Notes: generated by a model not told the origin, from the sequence alone. DNA of 64,000 nucleotides from Paenibacillus sp. DCT19 (GCF_003268635.1 NZ_CP029639.1:2367501-2431500), one strand, 5' to 3'. Counted from the first letter of the stretch, positions 20,068-30,301 are shown. Made by a program: numbers and translations.

Positions 20068-21131
20068 GTGCATAGTATTCATTTACGTCCTTCACATGAT
20101 CCAGAACAACAGCTAATTCAGCGTGTGCTGTCCACATATGCAACGGAGCCAAGTTGGGAAGCAGAGCGTGGAAGTGGGGAATGAACAATTCAACGTATAT
20201 CGTAAAAATGAATGGCGAGTCTTATGTACTTCGGCAATATGAAACGCATAACGATGAGACCAAAATTAGGTTTGAGCATGAGGTGCTGCTAGCCTTGGGA
20301 CGTTCCAATTTTGCCATCAAGGTGCCATCTCCTGTAGAAATAACTGTTGATGGGGGCACAAAAACCTATTTGCCTATTCAGGACTCGACTGGCAAGCTCA
20401 AGATCGCAGCTTTATTTCGATATTGTACTGGAAGTAACCCGGTGTGGAATACCCCTGAGCAACTATTCGAACTGGGTAGTGCTGCTGGGGCATTATCTTC
20501 GGCGATGTCGAAACTGGATATCGTACTCCAGCCTGCTTATCCGCCGTATTACCAGATTCAAGATGCCTACCCACTGTGCACTCCGAATAAATTGCTGCAA
20601 CTATGTCAGACACCGCCGCCTGAACTTTTTGCTTGTGAGCAAGACATGCGAGATTTAGCCAAGGTACTACCGGGTCTATTTGAAGCGTTGAATGGAATGG
20701 AGCAATTGCCGCATCAACTGGTTCATGGTGATCTGAATGCATCCAATGTACTTACTAATGAGCAGGGACGGATCTGTGCCATACTTGATTTTGAGTTTGC
20801 TACATGGGATTTGCGGGTGATGGAGCTCGCTGTTCCAATGTCAGACCTTTTGACACAGGATCAGGATGAGAAATGGATGTGGCTTGCACTGGAGGCGATG
20901 ATCCAAGGTTTCCGTGATAACGTTACTATACAGTCTAATGAACGTGAAGCTATACCGCAGCTTATATTACTACGAAGTCTTGATGTTGTGATGCATTTTC
21001 TAAGTCGAATGTTCGAAGGTACGGATGAACCTGCTGTAGCCGTGCAACAGATTCAGAAGTTTAAAGAACGTGTAGATTGGATGGCTCTCCATGAAGGACG
21101 TCTACGTGAACTGTTAGTGCAGGCGATATAA
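20068..21131 (+). pseudogene. Aminoglycoside phosphotransferase-like (APH family) kinase, one frameshift
   Basis: A protein-kinase-like fold of about 354 residues. The start GTG 20068, with AAAGGAG upstream, reads MHSIHLRPSHDPEQ. The frame then changes near 20156-20158; one extra G there gives EPSWGSRAWKWGMNNSTY. The Lys/Glu of the N-lobe lie in SYVLRQYETH, the catalytic Brenner motif is LVHGDLNASNVL, and the metal-binding Asp is in AILDFEFATWD. The family phosphorylates small molecules such as sugars, choline, homoserine or drugs. Nothing points specifically to antibiotic resistance. The exact break position is uncertain. Confidence 0.75.
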
Positions 21132-21180
21132 TGTCCTGGTGGTGAGATATGTCTGTTTTTTTGTATGAATTTGGGTTGGA

Positions 21181-21237
21181 ATAGAAAGAAGTGCACGGTA
21201 CGATGCCACTGGCAAAGCTCCGTGCACTTCTTTCTAT
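21181..21237. terminator. Bidirectional terminator-like inverted repeat
   Basis: An 18-bp perfect inverted repeat (21181-21198 with 21220-21237, arms containing GAAAGAAGTGCACGG) with a 21-nt loop that holds a smaller TGCCA/TGGCA hairpin. It lies between convergent genes. Confidence 0.75.
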
Positions 21238-21285
21238 AGACATTTATTCGCTGTAGACACTACATCAGGCTTAGATCAAGGTAGA

Positions 21286-21963
21286 CTACAGTCCGCGTTT
21301 GCGGAACCAGCTTCGCACAGCCCAGCGGCGTTCCTGACGTTTCTTATACTTAGGGAGCGAACGGTATACATTCAAGGATTGTTCATAAGCTTGCTTTGCA
21401 TCGGCATTTCTTCCAAGGGAGCGATATACAGAGCCAAGCAAGTAATAAGCTTCGCTTGATGATGAATGGATCTCTTGGAACTGATTCACGTAATGCAAAG
21501 ATTTGCTCTGATCTTGATCCTTGAAGCTGCTTGCGAGCGTAAGATAGGGACGACCATACTTCACCCTTGGATTAATATCCAATGCCTTCAATATGTGTTG
21601 TTCTCCTTCTTCGATCTTCCCAAGATGCAGTTCGGTTGTGCCTAGTGCTTCCCAGTATTCAGCTGAATGTTCATAAGGTCGCTCAATCTCCAGTAATATG
21701 GCATGGGCTTCCTCATAACGTTTGCGTTCAATTAATAGGCGAGCCAGATCCAGCTTGGAGGAAACCTCATTAGGATTCATGGCGATCTGCTGGCGTAACC
21801 GTGAAATACTACGCAGCCGCTTGAGTGGCTTCATGAAGCTAGGAAATAACCCGACGTAACGACGATCCAAGAAATACAGAATAAGAAGAAGGATGAGGAT
21901 CGCTACGATGGGATTACCTACAATCTGCCAGAGTAAGCCAAAAATTAAAAATTTGATCAACAC
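21286..21963 (-). CDS. Membrane-anchored TPR-repeat protein
   Basis: About 225 residues. An N-terminal membrane segment (FLIFGLLWQIVGNPIVAILI, continuing ILLLILYFLD) is followed by tetratricopeptide repeats, for example ARLLIERKRYEEAHAILLEI, AEYWEALGTTELHLGKIEEG and AYYLLGSVYRSLGRNADAKQ, and a basic tail. The start is uncertain: GTG 21963 has GGAG 11 nt upstream, while the frame remains open to TTG 22059. TPR proteins are scaffolds for protein-protein contacts, here at the inner face of the membrane. No partner is evident from the neighbours. Confidence 0.75.
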   Translation of the reverse strand: MLIKFLIFGLLWQIVGNPIVAILILLLILYFLDRRYVGLFPSFMKPLKRLRSISRLRQQIAMNPNEVSSKLDLARLLIERKRYEEAHAILLEIERPYEHSAEYWEALGTTELHLGKIEEGEQHILKALDINPRVKYGRPYLTLASSFKDQDQSKSLHYVNQFQEIHSSSSEAYYLLGSVYRSLGRNADAKQAYEQSLNVYRSLPKYKKRQERRWAVRSWFRKRGL

Positions 21964-22189
21964 GATAAGGTCAACTCCGTTTGTCATGTAATGGCGTATA
22001 TACGCATAAGGCTGAGTTCCAAACGTCTGGCGAACGCAATGGAGTACCTTTCTAAGCAATCTTTGAATAGATCCAAAGATTGACGTCTACCCCTTATCAT
22101 ACCATACGAAGTGTATGGAAGAATATGTTACACTCCAAAAAAGTGAGTCGCTCCTAAAAGGATGCAGAAACAGGTTTTGGAACCATCTG

Positions 22190-23057
22190 CTAACTACTCA
22201 TAGTTCTTCGATAGGCTGCCGGAGTGGTTCCCGTCAGCTTCTTAAACTGACGATAAAAATGGGGCAGGCTCTCGAAGCCGCAGGCATCAGCAATAGAGGC
22301 CATTGTTGCATCACTTTTGAGTAGATGCTCCTTGGCCATAATTACCCGACGTGCGAGTGCATAGTCGGTTAGTGTCATGCCCGTGTATCTTTTGAAAGCT
22401 CGACTGAAATGAGCAGGTGAAACGGCAGCTTGCTGGGCGAGCTCTGGTAGAGATAAGCCGTTGCGAAGTTTGTCGTCGATACTGCTTAGGATCGTAGATA
22501 ACCAGCTTGGGCCAGGTACAGGGCGAGGGGAATTCTCTGGATCCGTGGCATCAAGCCTTTCTAGAAAGATCAATAATAGTTGTAATCTGAGCAGTGCGGC
22601 GTGTGCACTAAGGTGATTGTTTAGCTGAAACTCATGTTGGATATCTTCAATTAATACAGCGACTGTGGAACGTTCGGCTGGGGGAGCTGACGTTTATACA
22701 CTCGGCGTTTACGACAACGTTCAAATAGAGCCAATAGTGCGGATGAGCTGACACCAGCCGCAGACGCTAATAAACCTGGGCTGAAGAATAGTGCAGAAGA
22801 GGTGACGGGTTCTTTTCATCAGGTAAGGCTCGATGCACCGTGTTCCCCGGAATAATGAAGAGATCCCCTTCAGTCATATCCTCAAGACCCATGTCGATAA
22901 AAATAGTTCCTTGACCACGATATACATAGATCAGCTCATGCCAATCGTGAAGATGGTCGGGCAATTCGTTCTGGGGTGATTTCGTATCTGCATACACCAA
23001 TCGAAACGGGATGCCTGATTCTGCCTGAATGGTCGTACGAACAGGTGAGCGATTCAT
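22190..23057 (-). pseudogene. AraC-family regulator divergent from uxaBA, two frameshifts
   Basis: ATG 23057, with AAAGGAG upstream, begins MNRSPVRTTIQAESG. A cupin-like sugar-sensing domain follows (LHDWHELIYVYRGQGTIFID and GDLFIIPGNTVHRALP). The frame breaks near 22787 and again near 22694. Adding one base at each gives HYFFSPGLLASAAGV and then YKTSAPPAERSTVAVLIEDI. The last part carries the double helix-turn-helix: LSLPELAQQAAVSPAHFSRA and TMASIADACGFESLPHFYRQ. About 290 residues if repaired. It is divergent from uxaB across a spacer with a cre box, so it is the likely activator of hexuronate catabolism. The breaks lie at TT and AAA runs, so a sequence error is possible. Confidence 0.8.
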
Positions 23058-23171
23058 GCGGTCTCCTTTCCATTCCTTAGTCAGCAATACAGAGGAAGAA
23101 TATGATCATGAAAGAGTATATTTACGGCATTATAAGCAATTTAATTTCCTTTTATTGATGATACAATGAAT

Positions 23172-23185
23172 TTAAAGCGTTTTCA
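23172..23185. promoter_or_regulatory. Candidate cre (CcpA) box upstream of uxaB
   Basis: On the minus strand this reads TGAAAACGCTTTAA, close to the CcpA consensus TGWAANCGNTNWCA. It sits in the AraC-uxaB divergent spacer, consistent with carbon catabolite repression. Confidence 0.6.
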
Positions 23186-23247
23186 ACGGATGTTATAGAA
23201 CGTGATCAGCATCCGCTGAAGATAAATAAATAATGAGGTGAGTGCTC

Positions 23248-24765
23248 ATGTCGGCTAGCACCAAACGTCCAAGATTAAAGTTGAATTTGCTAGGTAATGA
23301 TGGACAACGGAAATGCAAGGAGATCATTGAACGCCCTGTCAAAGTCCTGCAAATTGGTGAAGGTAACTTCCTTAGAGGGTTCGCTGACTGGATGCTTCAC
23401 GAGAGTGCGAGACAAGGTAAATTCCATGGCAGTGTTGTAGTGACCCAGCCTCGCCCGGGAGGGAAAGCGAAGTTAGAACAGATCAGAGAACAGGATGGAT
23501 TATACACGATGATTACTCGGGGGCTGTCCGATGGTAAACCTGTGGAGCGTACAGAGATGATCTCGATCTTTTCGCGTTGTATGAATCCTTATGAAGAGTG
23601 GCAGGATTTTTTAGAGCTAGCGGAGCTTCCATCGCTTGAGTTTGTTATCTCCAATACGACCGAGTCAGGTCTGAAATATATATCTTCGGAATATGTAGAA
23701 GGGGAGCCGGTTCAATCTTTCCCAGGCAAACTGACAGTGTTTCTTCACAGACGATTTGAACGTTTTGCAGGAGATCCAACGAGAGGTTTAATCCATCTTC
23801 CTTGTGAACTTCTTGAAGGCAATGGAGATGTGTTACGTAGCTGCGTCCTCCGTCACAGTGAGGATTTTGGTTATTCAGATGCTTTCCGCACTTGGATTAC
23901 AGAGCATAACTTGTTCCTAAATAACCTGGTAGACCGGATTGTTACAGGTTCTCCAACACAGGACGAAGCTGATGCATTGACGAATCGGTGGGGATATGAA
24001 GATCAGCTGATCAATACAGCAGAGCCTTATCATTTTTGGGCGATCCAGGGTGATGAAGCGTTGGACAAGAAGCTGCCTTTGAAGCAGGCTGGATTAAATG
24101 TACATTGGGTGAAGGATCTGAAGCCGTTTCAGCTTCGTAAAGTACGTATTCTAAACGGTGCACATACGCTTATGTCTTCCCTCGGTATTCTTCATGGCAA
24201 GCAACATGTGCGGGAAACGATGGAAGATCCACAATTCGGAGCATTTATAAGGGAAGCTGTGCATAAGGAGATTATACCTGCATTGAACATGCCAGATCTC
24301 AATTTAGGATTGTATGCAGAAGAAATATTTGAACGATTCCTCAATCCATACATTGATCATAAATTGCAGGATATTGCGTTAAACACCGTTGGTAAGTTCA
24401 AGGTTCGTGTTCTGCCAACGCTCCTCTCTTACGAACAACATGAAGGCAACTGGCCGTCCCGCTTGTTGCGTGGATTTGCTGGGCTGTTATATTTGTACCG
24501 TCCAGTGAGTACGCCGGATGGATATCAGACACAACGCTTGAACGGAGAGTCACTTATCTTACGAGATGACCCTCAGGTGCTATCCCTCTTAGCTGGGTAC
24601 TGGGAAGACTACGATACGTTGAATAGCAATGAGCAACAATTAGATCGTATTATTGGTTCCGTATTATCCGATGTATCCATCTGGGGCGAAAACTTGGATG
24701 AACGTGAAGGGCTGCGAGAAGCGCTTGTACACGAAATTTCGCTGCTGAAAGGAGAGAGTCTATGA
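23248..24765 (+). CDS. uxaB: Tagaturonate reductase
   Basis: 505 residues of the polyol-specific mannitol dehydrogenase superfamily. It reduces D-tagaturonate to D-altronate with NADH in the galacturonate pathway. The nucleotide-binding N-terminus is VLQIGEGNFLRGFADW. Later family landmarks are SNTTESGL, LPCELLEGNGD, and KPFQLRKVRILNGAHTLMSS with the conserved Lys and N-G-x-H. The start ATG 23248 has GAGGTG upstream; the in-frame GTG 23242 lies too close to it. The stop overlaps the uxaA start by 4 bp. It is paired with uxaA and divergent from an AraC regulator. Confidence 0.93.
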   Translation: MSASTKRPRLKLNLLGNDGQRKCKEIIERPVKVLQIGEGNFLRGFADWMLHESARQGKFHGSVVVTQPRPGGKAKLEQIREQDGLYTMITRGLSDGKPVERTEMISIFSRCMNPYEEWQDFLELAELPSLEFVISNTTESGLKYISSEYVEGEPVQSFPGKLTVFLHRRFERFAGDPTRGLIHLPCELLEGNGDVLRSCVLRHSEDFGYSDAFRTWITEHNLFLNNLVDRIVTGSPTQDEADALTNRWGYEDQLINTAEPYHFWAIQGDEALDKKLPLKQAGLNVHWVKDLKPFQLRKVRILNGAHTLMSSLGILHGKQHVRETMEDPQFGAFIREAVHKEIIPALNMPDLNLGLYAEEIFERFLNPYIDHKLQDIALNTVGKFKVRVLPTLLSYEQHEGNWPSRLLRGFAGLLYLYRPVSTPDGYQTQRLNGESLILRDDPQVLSLLAGYWEDYDTLNSNEQQLDRIIGSVLSDVSIWGENLDEREGLREALVHEISLLKGESL

Positions 24766-26276
24766 ATACAACAAGTACAGTTCAGGACTGGATTGCAATC
24801 CATCCTCAGGATGATGTTATTATAACGCTACGCGAATACACAAAAGGCGAAACGATTGTATTGCCTGATGATGTTTCTTTTGCTCTGCTAGATGATGTGC
24901 CTAAAGGTCATAAGATTGCGGTACATCATATCGAAGCTGGCGAAGATGTAATGAAATATGGATTCTCTATTGGTGTAGCAAAGGAACAGATTGCGCAGGG
25001 GAGCTGGATTCACAGCCATAACCTAAAAACAGGTTTGCACGGATTGCTCGAATATGAATATAATCCAGGACTTGCATCCAAGACAGAGATGCCTCCAGAA
25101 CATCTACGTTCGTTCGATGGTTATCTTCGTCCTAATGGCGAAGCGGGCATACGTAATGAAATCTGGATCGTTAATACAGTTGGCTGCATTAATAAAGTGT
25201 GCGAGGCATTGGCACGGATGGGTCAGTCCCAGTTCGGCAATCGTGTGGATGGTGTATTTCATTTTCCTCATCCGTTTGGTTGCTCTCAACTCGGCGATGA
25301 CTTGAAATATACACAGCAGTTGCTCGCTTCATTGGTAGAACATCCGAATGCAGGCGGAGTGCTGGTCATTGGTCTTGGCTGTGAGAACAATCAGGTAGAC
25401 CAGTTCCGTGAATGTATTGCACCCGAGTATCAGGGTAAGGTTCGTTTTCTCAAAGCGCAAGAAACAGATGACGAGTTAGAGGAAGGTTTACGCTTAATGG
25501 AGGAACTGGTAGAGGTCGCTGAACAGGAAAAGCGCCAGCCGCTTCCACTTAGCAAGCTCAAGATTGGTTTGAAGTGCGGTGGCTCTGACGGCTTATCGGG
25601 CATCACTGCTAATCCACTTGTCGGCTCAGTAGCGGATATGCTTGTCGCGGCAGGGGGGACAGCGATCCTGACAGAGGTGCCAGAAATGTTTGGTGCGGAG
25701 ACGATATTAATGAACCGTGCTGCCAATGAGCAAGTATTTGAGGATTTGGTCGATCTAGTCAATGGTTTCAAGCAATACTTTGTTAATCATGGTCAGAACA
25801 TATATGAGAATCCTTCGCCAGGTAATAAGGCTGGCGGCATCACGACATTGGAAGAGAAGTCACTCGGATGTACACAGAAGGGCGGACGCTCTGAGGTTGT
25901 TGATGTGTTGCGTTATGGTAAACGTGTAACCAAAACCGGACTAAACATTGTAGAGGCACCGGGCAATGATCTCGTATCGGTAACAGCCCTTTCTGCAGCG
26001 GGTGCCCACATTGTCCTGTTCACGACTGGACGAGGAACACCGTTTGGTGGCCCTGTACCCACCGTCAAAATTGCGACTCAATCCGATCTAGCGAACCGTA
26101 AAAAGCATTGGATTGACTTTAACGCAGGCCAACTGCTCGAAGGTCAGACGATGGATGATGTGAAGGTTCAGCTGTTCAGTCAATTAATCGACATCGCTTC
26201 TGGACGGAGTCAGACGCTGAGTGAACAACATGGTTTTCGGGAGATTGCCATATTCAAGGACGGCGTAATTTTGTAG
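24762..26276 (+). CDS. uxaA: Altronate dehydratase
   Basis: 504 residues, full length. It dehydrates D-altronate to 2-keto-3-deoxygluconate, the step after UxaB. The N-terminal SAF-like domain (about 1-100) includes HKIAVHHIEAGEDVMKYGFS. The large catalytic domain has GVFHFPHPFGCSQLGDD, VLVIGLGCENNQVDQF, GLKCGGSDGLSGITANP and a late FTTGRGTPFGGPVPTVKIAT. The metal/Fe-S-associated Cys residues are in the conserved GCSQ and GCENN motifs. ATG 24762 follows AAAGGAGAG and overlaps uxaB. The 2-keto-3-deoxygluconate kinase and aldolase genes are not in the window. Confidence 0.95.
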   Translation: MNTTSTVQDWIAIHPQDDVIITLREYTKGETIVLPDDVSFALLDDVPKGHKIAVHHIEAGEDVMKYGFSIGVAKEQIAQGSWIHSHNLKTGLHGLLEYEYNPGLASKTEMPPEHLRSFDGYLRPNGEAGIRNEIWIVNTVGCINKVCEALARMGQSQFGNRVDGVFHFPHPFGCSQLGDDLKYTQQLLASLVEHPNAGGVLVIGLGCENNQVDQFRECIAPEYQGKVRFLKAQETDDELEEGLRLMEELVEVAEQEKRQPLPLSKLKIGLKCGGSDGLSGITANPLVGSVADMLVAAGGTAILTEVPEMFGAETILMNRAANEQVFEDLVDLVNGFKQYFVNHGQNIYENPSPGNKAGGITTLEEKSLGCTQKGGRSEVVDVLRYGKRVTKTGLNIVEAPGNDLVSVTALSAAGAHIVLFTTGRGTPFGGPVPTVKIATQSDLANRKKHWIDFNAGQLLEGQTMDDVKVQLFSQLIDIASGRSQTLSEQHGFREIAIFKDGVIL

Positions 26277-26343
26277 CTGAATGAGCAATATTCATTAAAG
26301 TAGGGCCTCTCTACTCGCTTCAAACGTTCTATGTATCTTGAGT

Positions 26344-26377
26344 AATCCCAGTTACATCTCGAGCGGTAACTGGGATT
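26344..26377. terminator. Bidirectional terminator between uxaA and a convergent gene
   Basis: AATCCCAGTTAC pairs with GTAACTGGGATT (12 bp, 10-nt loop), flanked by T-rich sequence on the right. Confidence 0.82.
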
Positions 26378-26391
26378 TATTTGTCTTCATT

Positions 26392-27072
26392 TTATTGAAT
26401 ACCCAATGCCTTTTTAATTTTAGTTAAAGCGATTGGGGGAGTGTGCTCTTCAAGCTTGCTTACAAGTGATGCTTGAGCTTCGGCAATGCTGCCTTCAAAT
26501 GGCTTCACGCCGTGACGTTTCATCCAGTGCTCTGTAGTTTCATAGGCGGAGCTGTTCCAAGCGACTTGACCTTCTTCAAGTCCTTCTTTTTCCTTGGTGC
26601 CACTGATTAAAATCAGCGTTTTGGACTGAAGCTCCAGCAGTCCTTGATCAAACGACTTTTTGTCTTCTTTGGCCGCAAAGCCTGACTGCGCACGCAAGGC
26701 TCGCCCATCAATACCTTCTTGCTCGCTGATCTTTTCATATAGTTTAAGCGCTTCGCGTGATAGCAGGCCCGCATCATACTGCTCGTGTATACTTCTCTGA
26801 TTTGCAATCATTCGATGAACCAATGGGAAATAATCGCGTGAGATCAATACGGCCTTCTTTTTGATGCATTTCCCGTAAGCCGCAATTCCTTCTTCGGCGA
26901 AGCGTGTGCGCCATAGCCAAGGGTCAAGTGAGGTATCCTTATGCCAGTTCTCTTCAGGGGTAAGTGAAGAGAGTGAAGGATACTCGGGGAATAGAGGTGC
27001 GAGAGGGAGTATGCCTATGGATTGGATGCGCTGAACTGCTTCTTCATACGTTATGATCGGGTCGTTAATCAT
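26392..27072 (-). CDS. Uncharacterised protein resembling AlkZ-related proteins
   Basis: A 226-residue soluble protein starting MINDPIITYEEAVQRIQSIG, with AAGGAGG before ATG 27072. It contains WHKDTSLDPWLWRTRFAEEG, KAVLISRDYFPLVHRMIANQ and a C-terminal IALTKIKKALGIQ. I associate this pattern with a Firmicute family described as AlkZ-related, distantly similar to winged-helix DNA glycosylases, but no catalytic motif can be shown. The downstream regulator-like gene (27113-27847) lies 40 bp upstream in transcription order on the same strand, so the two are probably co-transcribed. Function not assignable. Confidence 0.7.
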   Translation of the reverse strand: MINDPIITYEEAVQRIQSIGILPLAPLFPEYPSLSSLTPEENWHKDTSLDPWLWRTRFAEEGIAAYGKCIKKKAVLISRDYFPLVHRMIANQRSIHEQYDAGLLSREALKLYEKISEQEGIDGRALRAQSGFAAKEDKKSFDQGLLELQSKTLILISGTKEKEGLEEGQVAWNSSAYETTEHWMKRHGVKPFEGSIAEAQASLVSKLEEHTPPIALTKIKKALGIQ

Positions 27073-27112
27073 GGCGGAAGGCCTCCTTTTTTATAATTTG
27101 TCTAAGTATAAT

Positions 27113-27847
27113 TCAACAGCGGCTGAAGGACGATGCATATAATTGAAATACATCTGCGGCATGCTGACTTATTTCGTTACGAAGCTCTTCAGGCTCTATG
27201 ACCTCCGCTCCCTTACCTAGACGGTAAAAGAAACGGACGACCCAGGACCAATCTTCGGATGGACAGAGAAAAGACAGTTCCCACAGCCCAGGGGTGACCT
27301 CGGTCATCGTTTCTCCAATATGGTCGTCCTGCTGCGCCTCAATCATTGCGGAATAGTTCAAAAGCGCTTTTACTCGGATTAGAGAGGACTCACACCCTTC
27401 TTCTTTTGCCGCTGTAGGTATAGAAGTCTCAAAATGCTTGATATGCTCATTACGTTCAAGGACTCGATGGTTTAGCTGGTTCAGCATAAGGTCTATTCTA
27501 GTCATAATATCCTCTGGAATAATACCTCTAATCTTGTCCATGACGACCCAACGTGATTCCTGAAATGGGGTATCGACATGATGACTAATCCCCTCTAGCG
27601 CGAAAATAAGCGTTGCAGCTTCAACTGGATCTAATTGCAGCGGAGGTAACACATAACCCTCCATGAGCTGAAAGCCACCACCAGGGCCGGATATGGCGAT
27701 GATCGGAACATTCATTTCTGACAGGGACTGGATGTCTCGTAAAATGGTACGCCGTGACACTTCGAATTTGTCAGCCAATGAGCGTGCCGTTTCGTGACCG
27801 AGCTGTAAAGCCATAACAATGGCGGCTAGCCGGTTTATTTTATTCAT
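27113..27847 (-). CDS. HTH/WYL-type (YafY-like) transcriptional regulator
   Basis: 244 residues. An N-terminal winged HTH (INRLAAIVMALQLGHETARS, with LADKFEVSRRTILRDIQSL) is followed by a linker with GGFQLMEGYVLPPLQLDPVE, as in YafY/DeoR-like regulators. A C-terminal WYL-like domain ends GKGAEVIEPEELRNEISQHA. The start ATG 27847 has GGAG 8 nt upstream; the GTG at 27856 overlaps that site. WYL regulators often sense nucleic acids or DNA damage, which would suit the adjacent AlkZ-like gene downstream; this link is inference. Confidence 0.85.
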   Translation of the reverse strand: MNKINRLAAIVMALQLGHETARSLADKFEVSRRTILRDIQSLSEMNVPIIAISGPGGGFQLMEGYVLPPLQLDPVEAATLIFALEGISHHVDTPFQESRWVVMDKIRGIIPEDIMTRIDLMLNQLNHRVLERNEHIKHFETSIPTAAKEEGCESSLIRVKALLNYSAMIEAQQDDHIGETMTEVTPGLWELSFLCPSEDWSWVVRFFYRLGKGAEVIEPEELRNEISQHAADVFQLYASSFSRC

Positions 27848-27939
27848 GTCAGTCACTCCGTTTCAAAGATAGAGCTTCATAGAATGTATGTATCGTCCAA
27901 TTCGAGCTATAATACACGATTTCCTTCTATACAATGATA

Positions 27940-27975
27940 TGAAAAAACCGTACCCGGCATAGCCGGATACGGGAA
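27940..27975 (-). terminator. Terminator downstream of the GH42 gene
   Basis: On the minus strand CCGTATCCGGC pairs with GCCGGGTACGG across a 3-nt loop, followed by TTTTTT. It lies about 170 bp after the stop of the GH42 gene; nothing else was recognised in that gap. Confidence 0.8.
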
Positions 27976-28141
27976 GTAGCAGTTTCTGAACTCTGCAGAG
28001 AACAAGAAGATTATTACGGATAAACTTATTTGTTTTACAATAAAAAATGGAATTTCAGTTCGAGAGGTGACAGTTTGTATCGAGTAAATCTTTCGAAAAG
28101 TTCTTTGGATTATTCTTTCAATAGGATTGTTCGATACGTTC

Positions 28142-30172
28142 TTAAGAATTGCTTTTGAGCAATTGTACACCACGACCCTCAATTTCAACATGTCCTGTCA
28201 GCTCGCGATCTGTCAGCAACTCACGAACCTTGGTTGCACCCAGATCATAGGATTGAGCCCAGGCATTGTGGTTCATAACAAATAGGTATTGCTTACCGTC
28301 TTTGGTACGTGCGCTAACCTCAACACCTTCGGGAGTCTCCAGTAAGGCATGAATGTTTTTGTCAGCTGCCAGTTGCCCGAGCAGACCGTCAAGGAAGCGT
28401 TCTTCCGGATCAGAAGCAACATACCACGCTTCCCCTTTACCGAATTTGTTACGGGTAACAACAGGCATACCTTGATAGAAGTCTTCTCCATACTCAGCGA
28501 TGACCTCCGCACCCTCACTGTGTAAGAGATCACATAACATGCCACACTGATAGTCACCTTGCAGATCACCGTAGGTTTCTTTGAGCACAATGCTGTTTTT
28601 TTGCTCAGGCAATAAAGCATCGATCTCTTCAACCCAAATGCCAAGTAACTTGCGAAGCTCTCCAGGATAACCACCTGTGGTTACCAGATCACTTTCATTA
28701 ACGATACCGCTGAAGAAAGTTGTCAGGAAGGTACCGCCTGCTTCAACGAATTTCTCCAGCTTGTCAGCGAAGCCTGGCTTCACCATGTATAGGACTGGGG
28801 CAAGAACGATGTTATATTTGCTTAGATCGGTATCCACACTAACGATATCTACCTGAATATTGCGACGGAAGAACGCAGCATAGTATTTGTGGATTTGATC
28901 TACATAGTTGAGAGCAACCGTAGGGCCACTTGATTTTTCAATCGCCCACCAGTTGTCCCAGTCGAACACAATGGCTACTTTGGATTCAACGGTAGCGTCC
29001 AGTGTTTGGTCGCCAAGAATTTGCAATTCCTTACCTAGCTCAGCAACTTCACGGAATACACGTGTATGCTCGTGTCCTACGTGCTCAATGACCGCACCAT
29101 GATACTTCTCACAGGCGCCAATGGAGCGACGAAGCTGGAAGAACATGATGGTGTCTGCACCATGTGCAACGGACTGATAACTCCAAAGGCGCATTACGCC
29201 AGGGCGTTTCAGTGAGTTGTAGGGTTGCCAGTTCTGCTGGCTTGGTGTTTGTTCCATTAGCATGAACGGTTGACCATCTTTCAGTCCTCGCATAAGGTCA
29301 TGTGCCATTGCGGTGAAACTAAATGGAGTCGCAAGACCAGGGTAACTGTCCCAGGATACGATATCCATATATTTTGCCCATTTGAAATAGTCCAGTTGCT
29401 TGAAGAATCCCATTAGATTGGTGGTTACAACAGAATCCGGGATGTGTTTTTTGATTGCATCGTACTCTAGGCGATAACAATCCAGCATGCTGTCTGAGTT
29501 GAAACGGGAGTAATCCAGAGAGATTCCTTGGAATGTGGAATTGTTGTTGCCCCAGTGCTCACTCAGATTACTTGGAAGTACAATCTCATCCCAATCATAG
29601 AAGGTATGTCCCCAGAAGTTGGTATTCCAAGCTTTGTTTACTTGATCTAGTGTCTTATAACGCTCTTTCAGATACACACGGAACGCTTTCTCACAGTTGT
29701 CACAGTAGCAATCTCCGCCATATTCGTTGGAAATGTGCCACACCAGAACAGCAGGATGATCCTTGTAACGCTCGGCCAGCTTATCAGCAATCTTTTCCGA
29801 ATATTTGCGATAGGTTGGGCTGTTTGGACAAGAGTTATGACGACCACCGAACTTGCGTTTACGCCCGTCAGCATCGACACGAAGTACATCCGGATATTTT
29901 TTGGCCATCCAAGCAGGATGGGCTGCTGTACTTGTAGCGAGACATACATAGACACCGCTTTCATACAGACTATTAATTAATTGGTCAAGTCCTTCAAAAT
30001 TATAAGTAACTTCATCAGGCTGAATTAATGCCCAAGAGAATACGTTAATGGTTGCCATATCAATTCCGGCCAATTTGAACATTCGCAGGTCTTCAAGATG
30101 GGTTTCGTGATCCCACTGTTCCGGGTTGTAATCGCCACCATAGAATATTTTGGGTAATTTGTGACTAATCAA
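28142..30172 (-). CDS. GH42 beta-galactosidase
   Basis: About 676 residues. It hydrolyses terminal beta-D-galactosides, in soil bacilli usually galacto-oligosaccharides released from pectic galactan or arabinogalactan. The N-terminus IFYGGDYNPEQWDHETHLED is diagnostic. The acid/base Glu is in WHISNEYGGDC and the nucleophile Glu in FMLMEQTPSQQNW. The zinc-site cysteines are around CPNSP and CYCDNC. Trimerisation and C-terminal beta domains follow. There is no signal peptide, so it is cytoplasmic. TTG 30172 has AGAGGTG 6 nt upstream; the GTG at 30181 lies inside that site. It is divergent from an AraC-type regulator at 30302. Confidence 0.93.
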   Translation of the reverse strand: MISHKLPKIFYGGDYNPEQWDHETHLEDLRMFKLAGIDMATINVFSWALIQPDEVTYNFEGLDQLINSLYESGVYVCLATSTAAHPAWMAKKYPDVLRVDADGRKRKFGGRHNSCPNSPTYRKYSEKIADKLAERYKDHPAVLVWHISNEYGGDCYCDNCEKAFRVYLKERYKTLDQVNKAWNTNFWGHTFYDWDEIVLPSNLSEHWGNNNSTFQGISLDYSRFNSDSMLDCYRLEYDAIKKHIPDSVVTTNLMGFFKQLDYFKWAKYMDIVSWDSYPGLATPFSFTAMAHDLMRGLKDGQPFMLMEQTPSQQNWQPYNSLKRPGVMRLWSYQSVAHGADTIMFFQLRRSIGACEKYHGAVIEHVGHEHTRVFREVAELGKELQILGDQTLDATVESKVAIVFDWDNWWAIEKSSGPTVALNYVDQIHKYYAAFFRRNIQVDIVSVDTDLSKYNIVLAPVLYMVKPGFADKLEKFVEAGGTFLTTFFSGIVNESDLVTTGGYPGELRKLLGIWVEEIDALLPEQKNSIVLKETYGDLQGDYQCGMLCDLLHSEGAEVIAEYGEDFYQGMPVVTRNKFGKGEAWYVASDPEERFLDGLLGQLAADKNIHALLETPEGVEVSARTKDGKQYLFVMNHNAWAQSYDLGATKVRELLTDRELTGHVEIEGRGVQLLKSNS

Positions 30173-30301
30173 TATGTTCACCTCTTGTATAAGAATAATT
30201 GTATAATATATGATCTATATGACATTTAAAATATAAGAAAAGTATTGGAGCATATAAGAATATGGAAATGATATTCTCGCAAATGATGAGGAGAGAAGCC
30301 T

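Noticed and set aside
20068..21131. APH-family gene as an antibiotic resistance determinant
   Set aside because: Only the general kinase motifs are present; such genes in soil bacilli mostly act on metabolites, and nothing in the context suggests resistance.
27907..28191. 94-codon minus-strand frame overlapping the 3' end of the GH42 gene
   Set aside because: It overlaps the GH42 coding end and its terminator, and shows no protein-like features.
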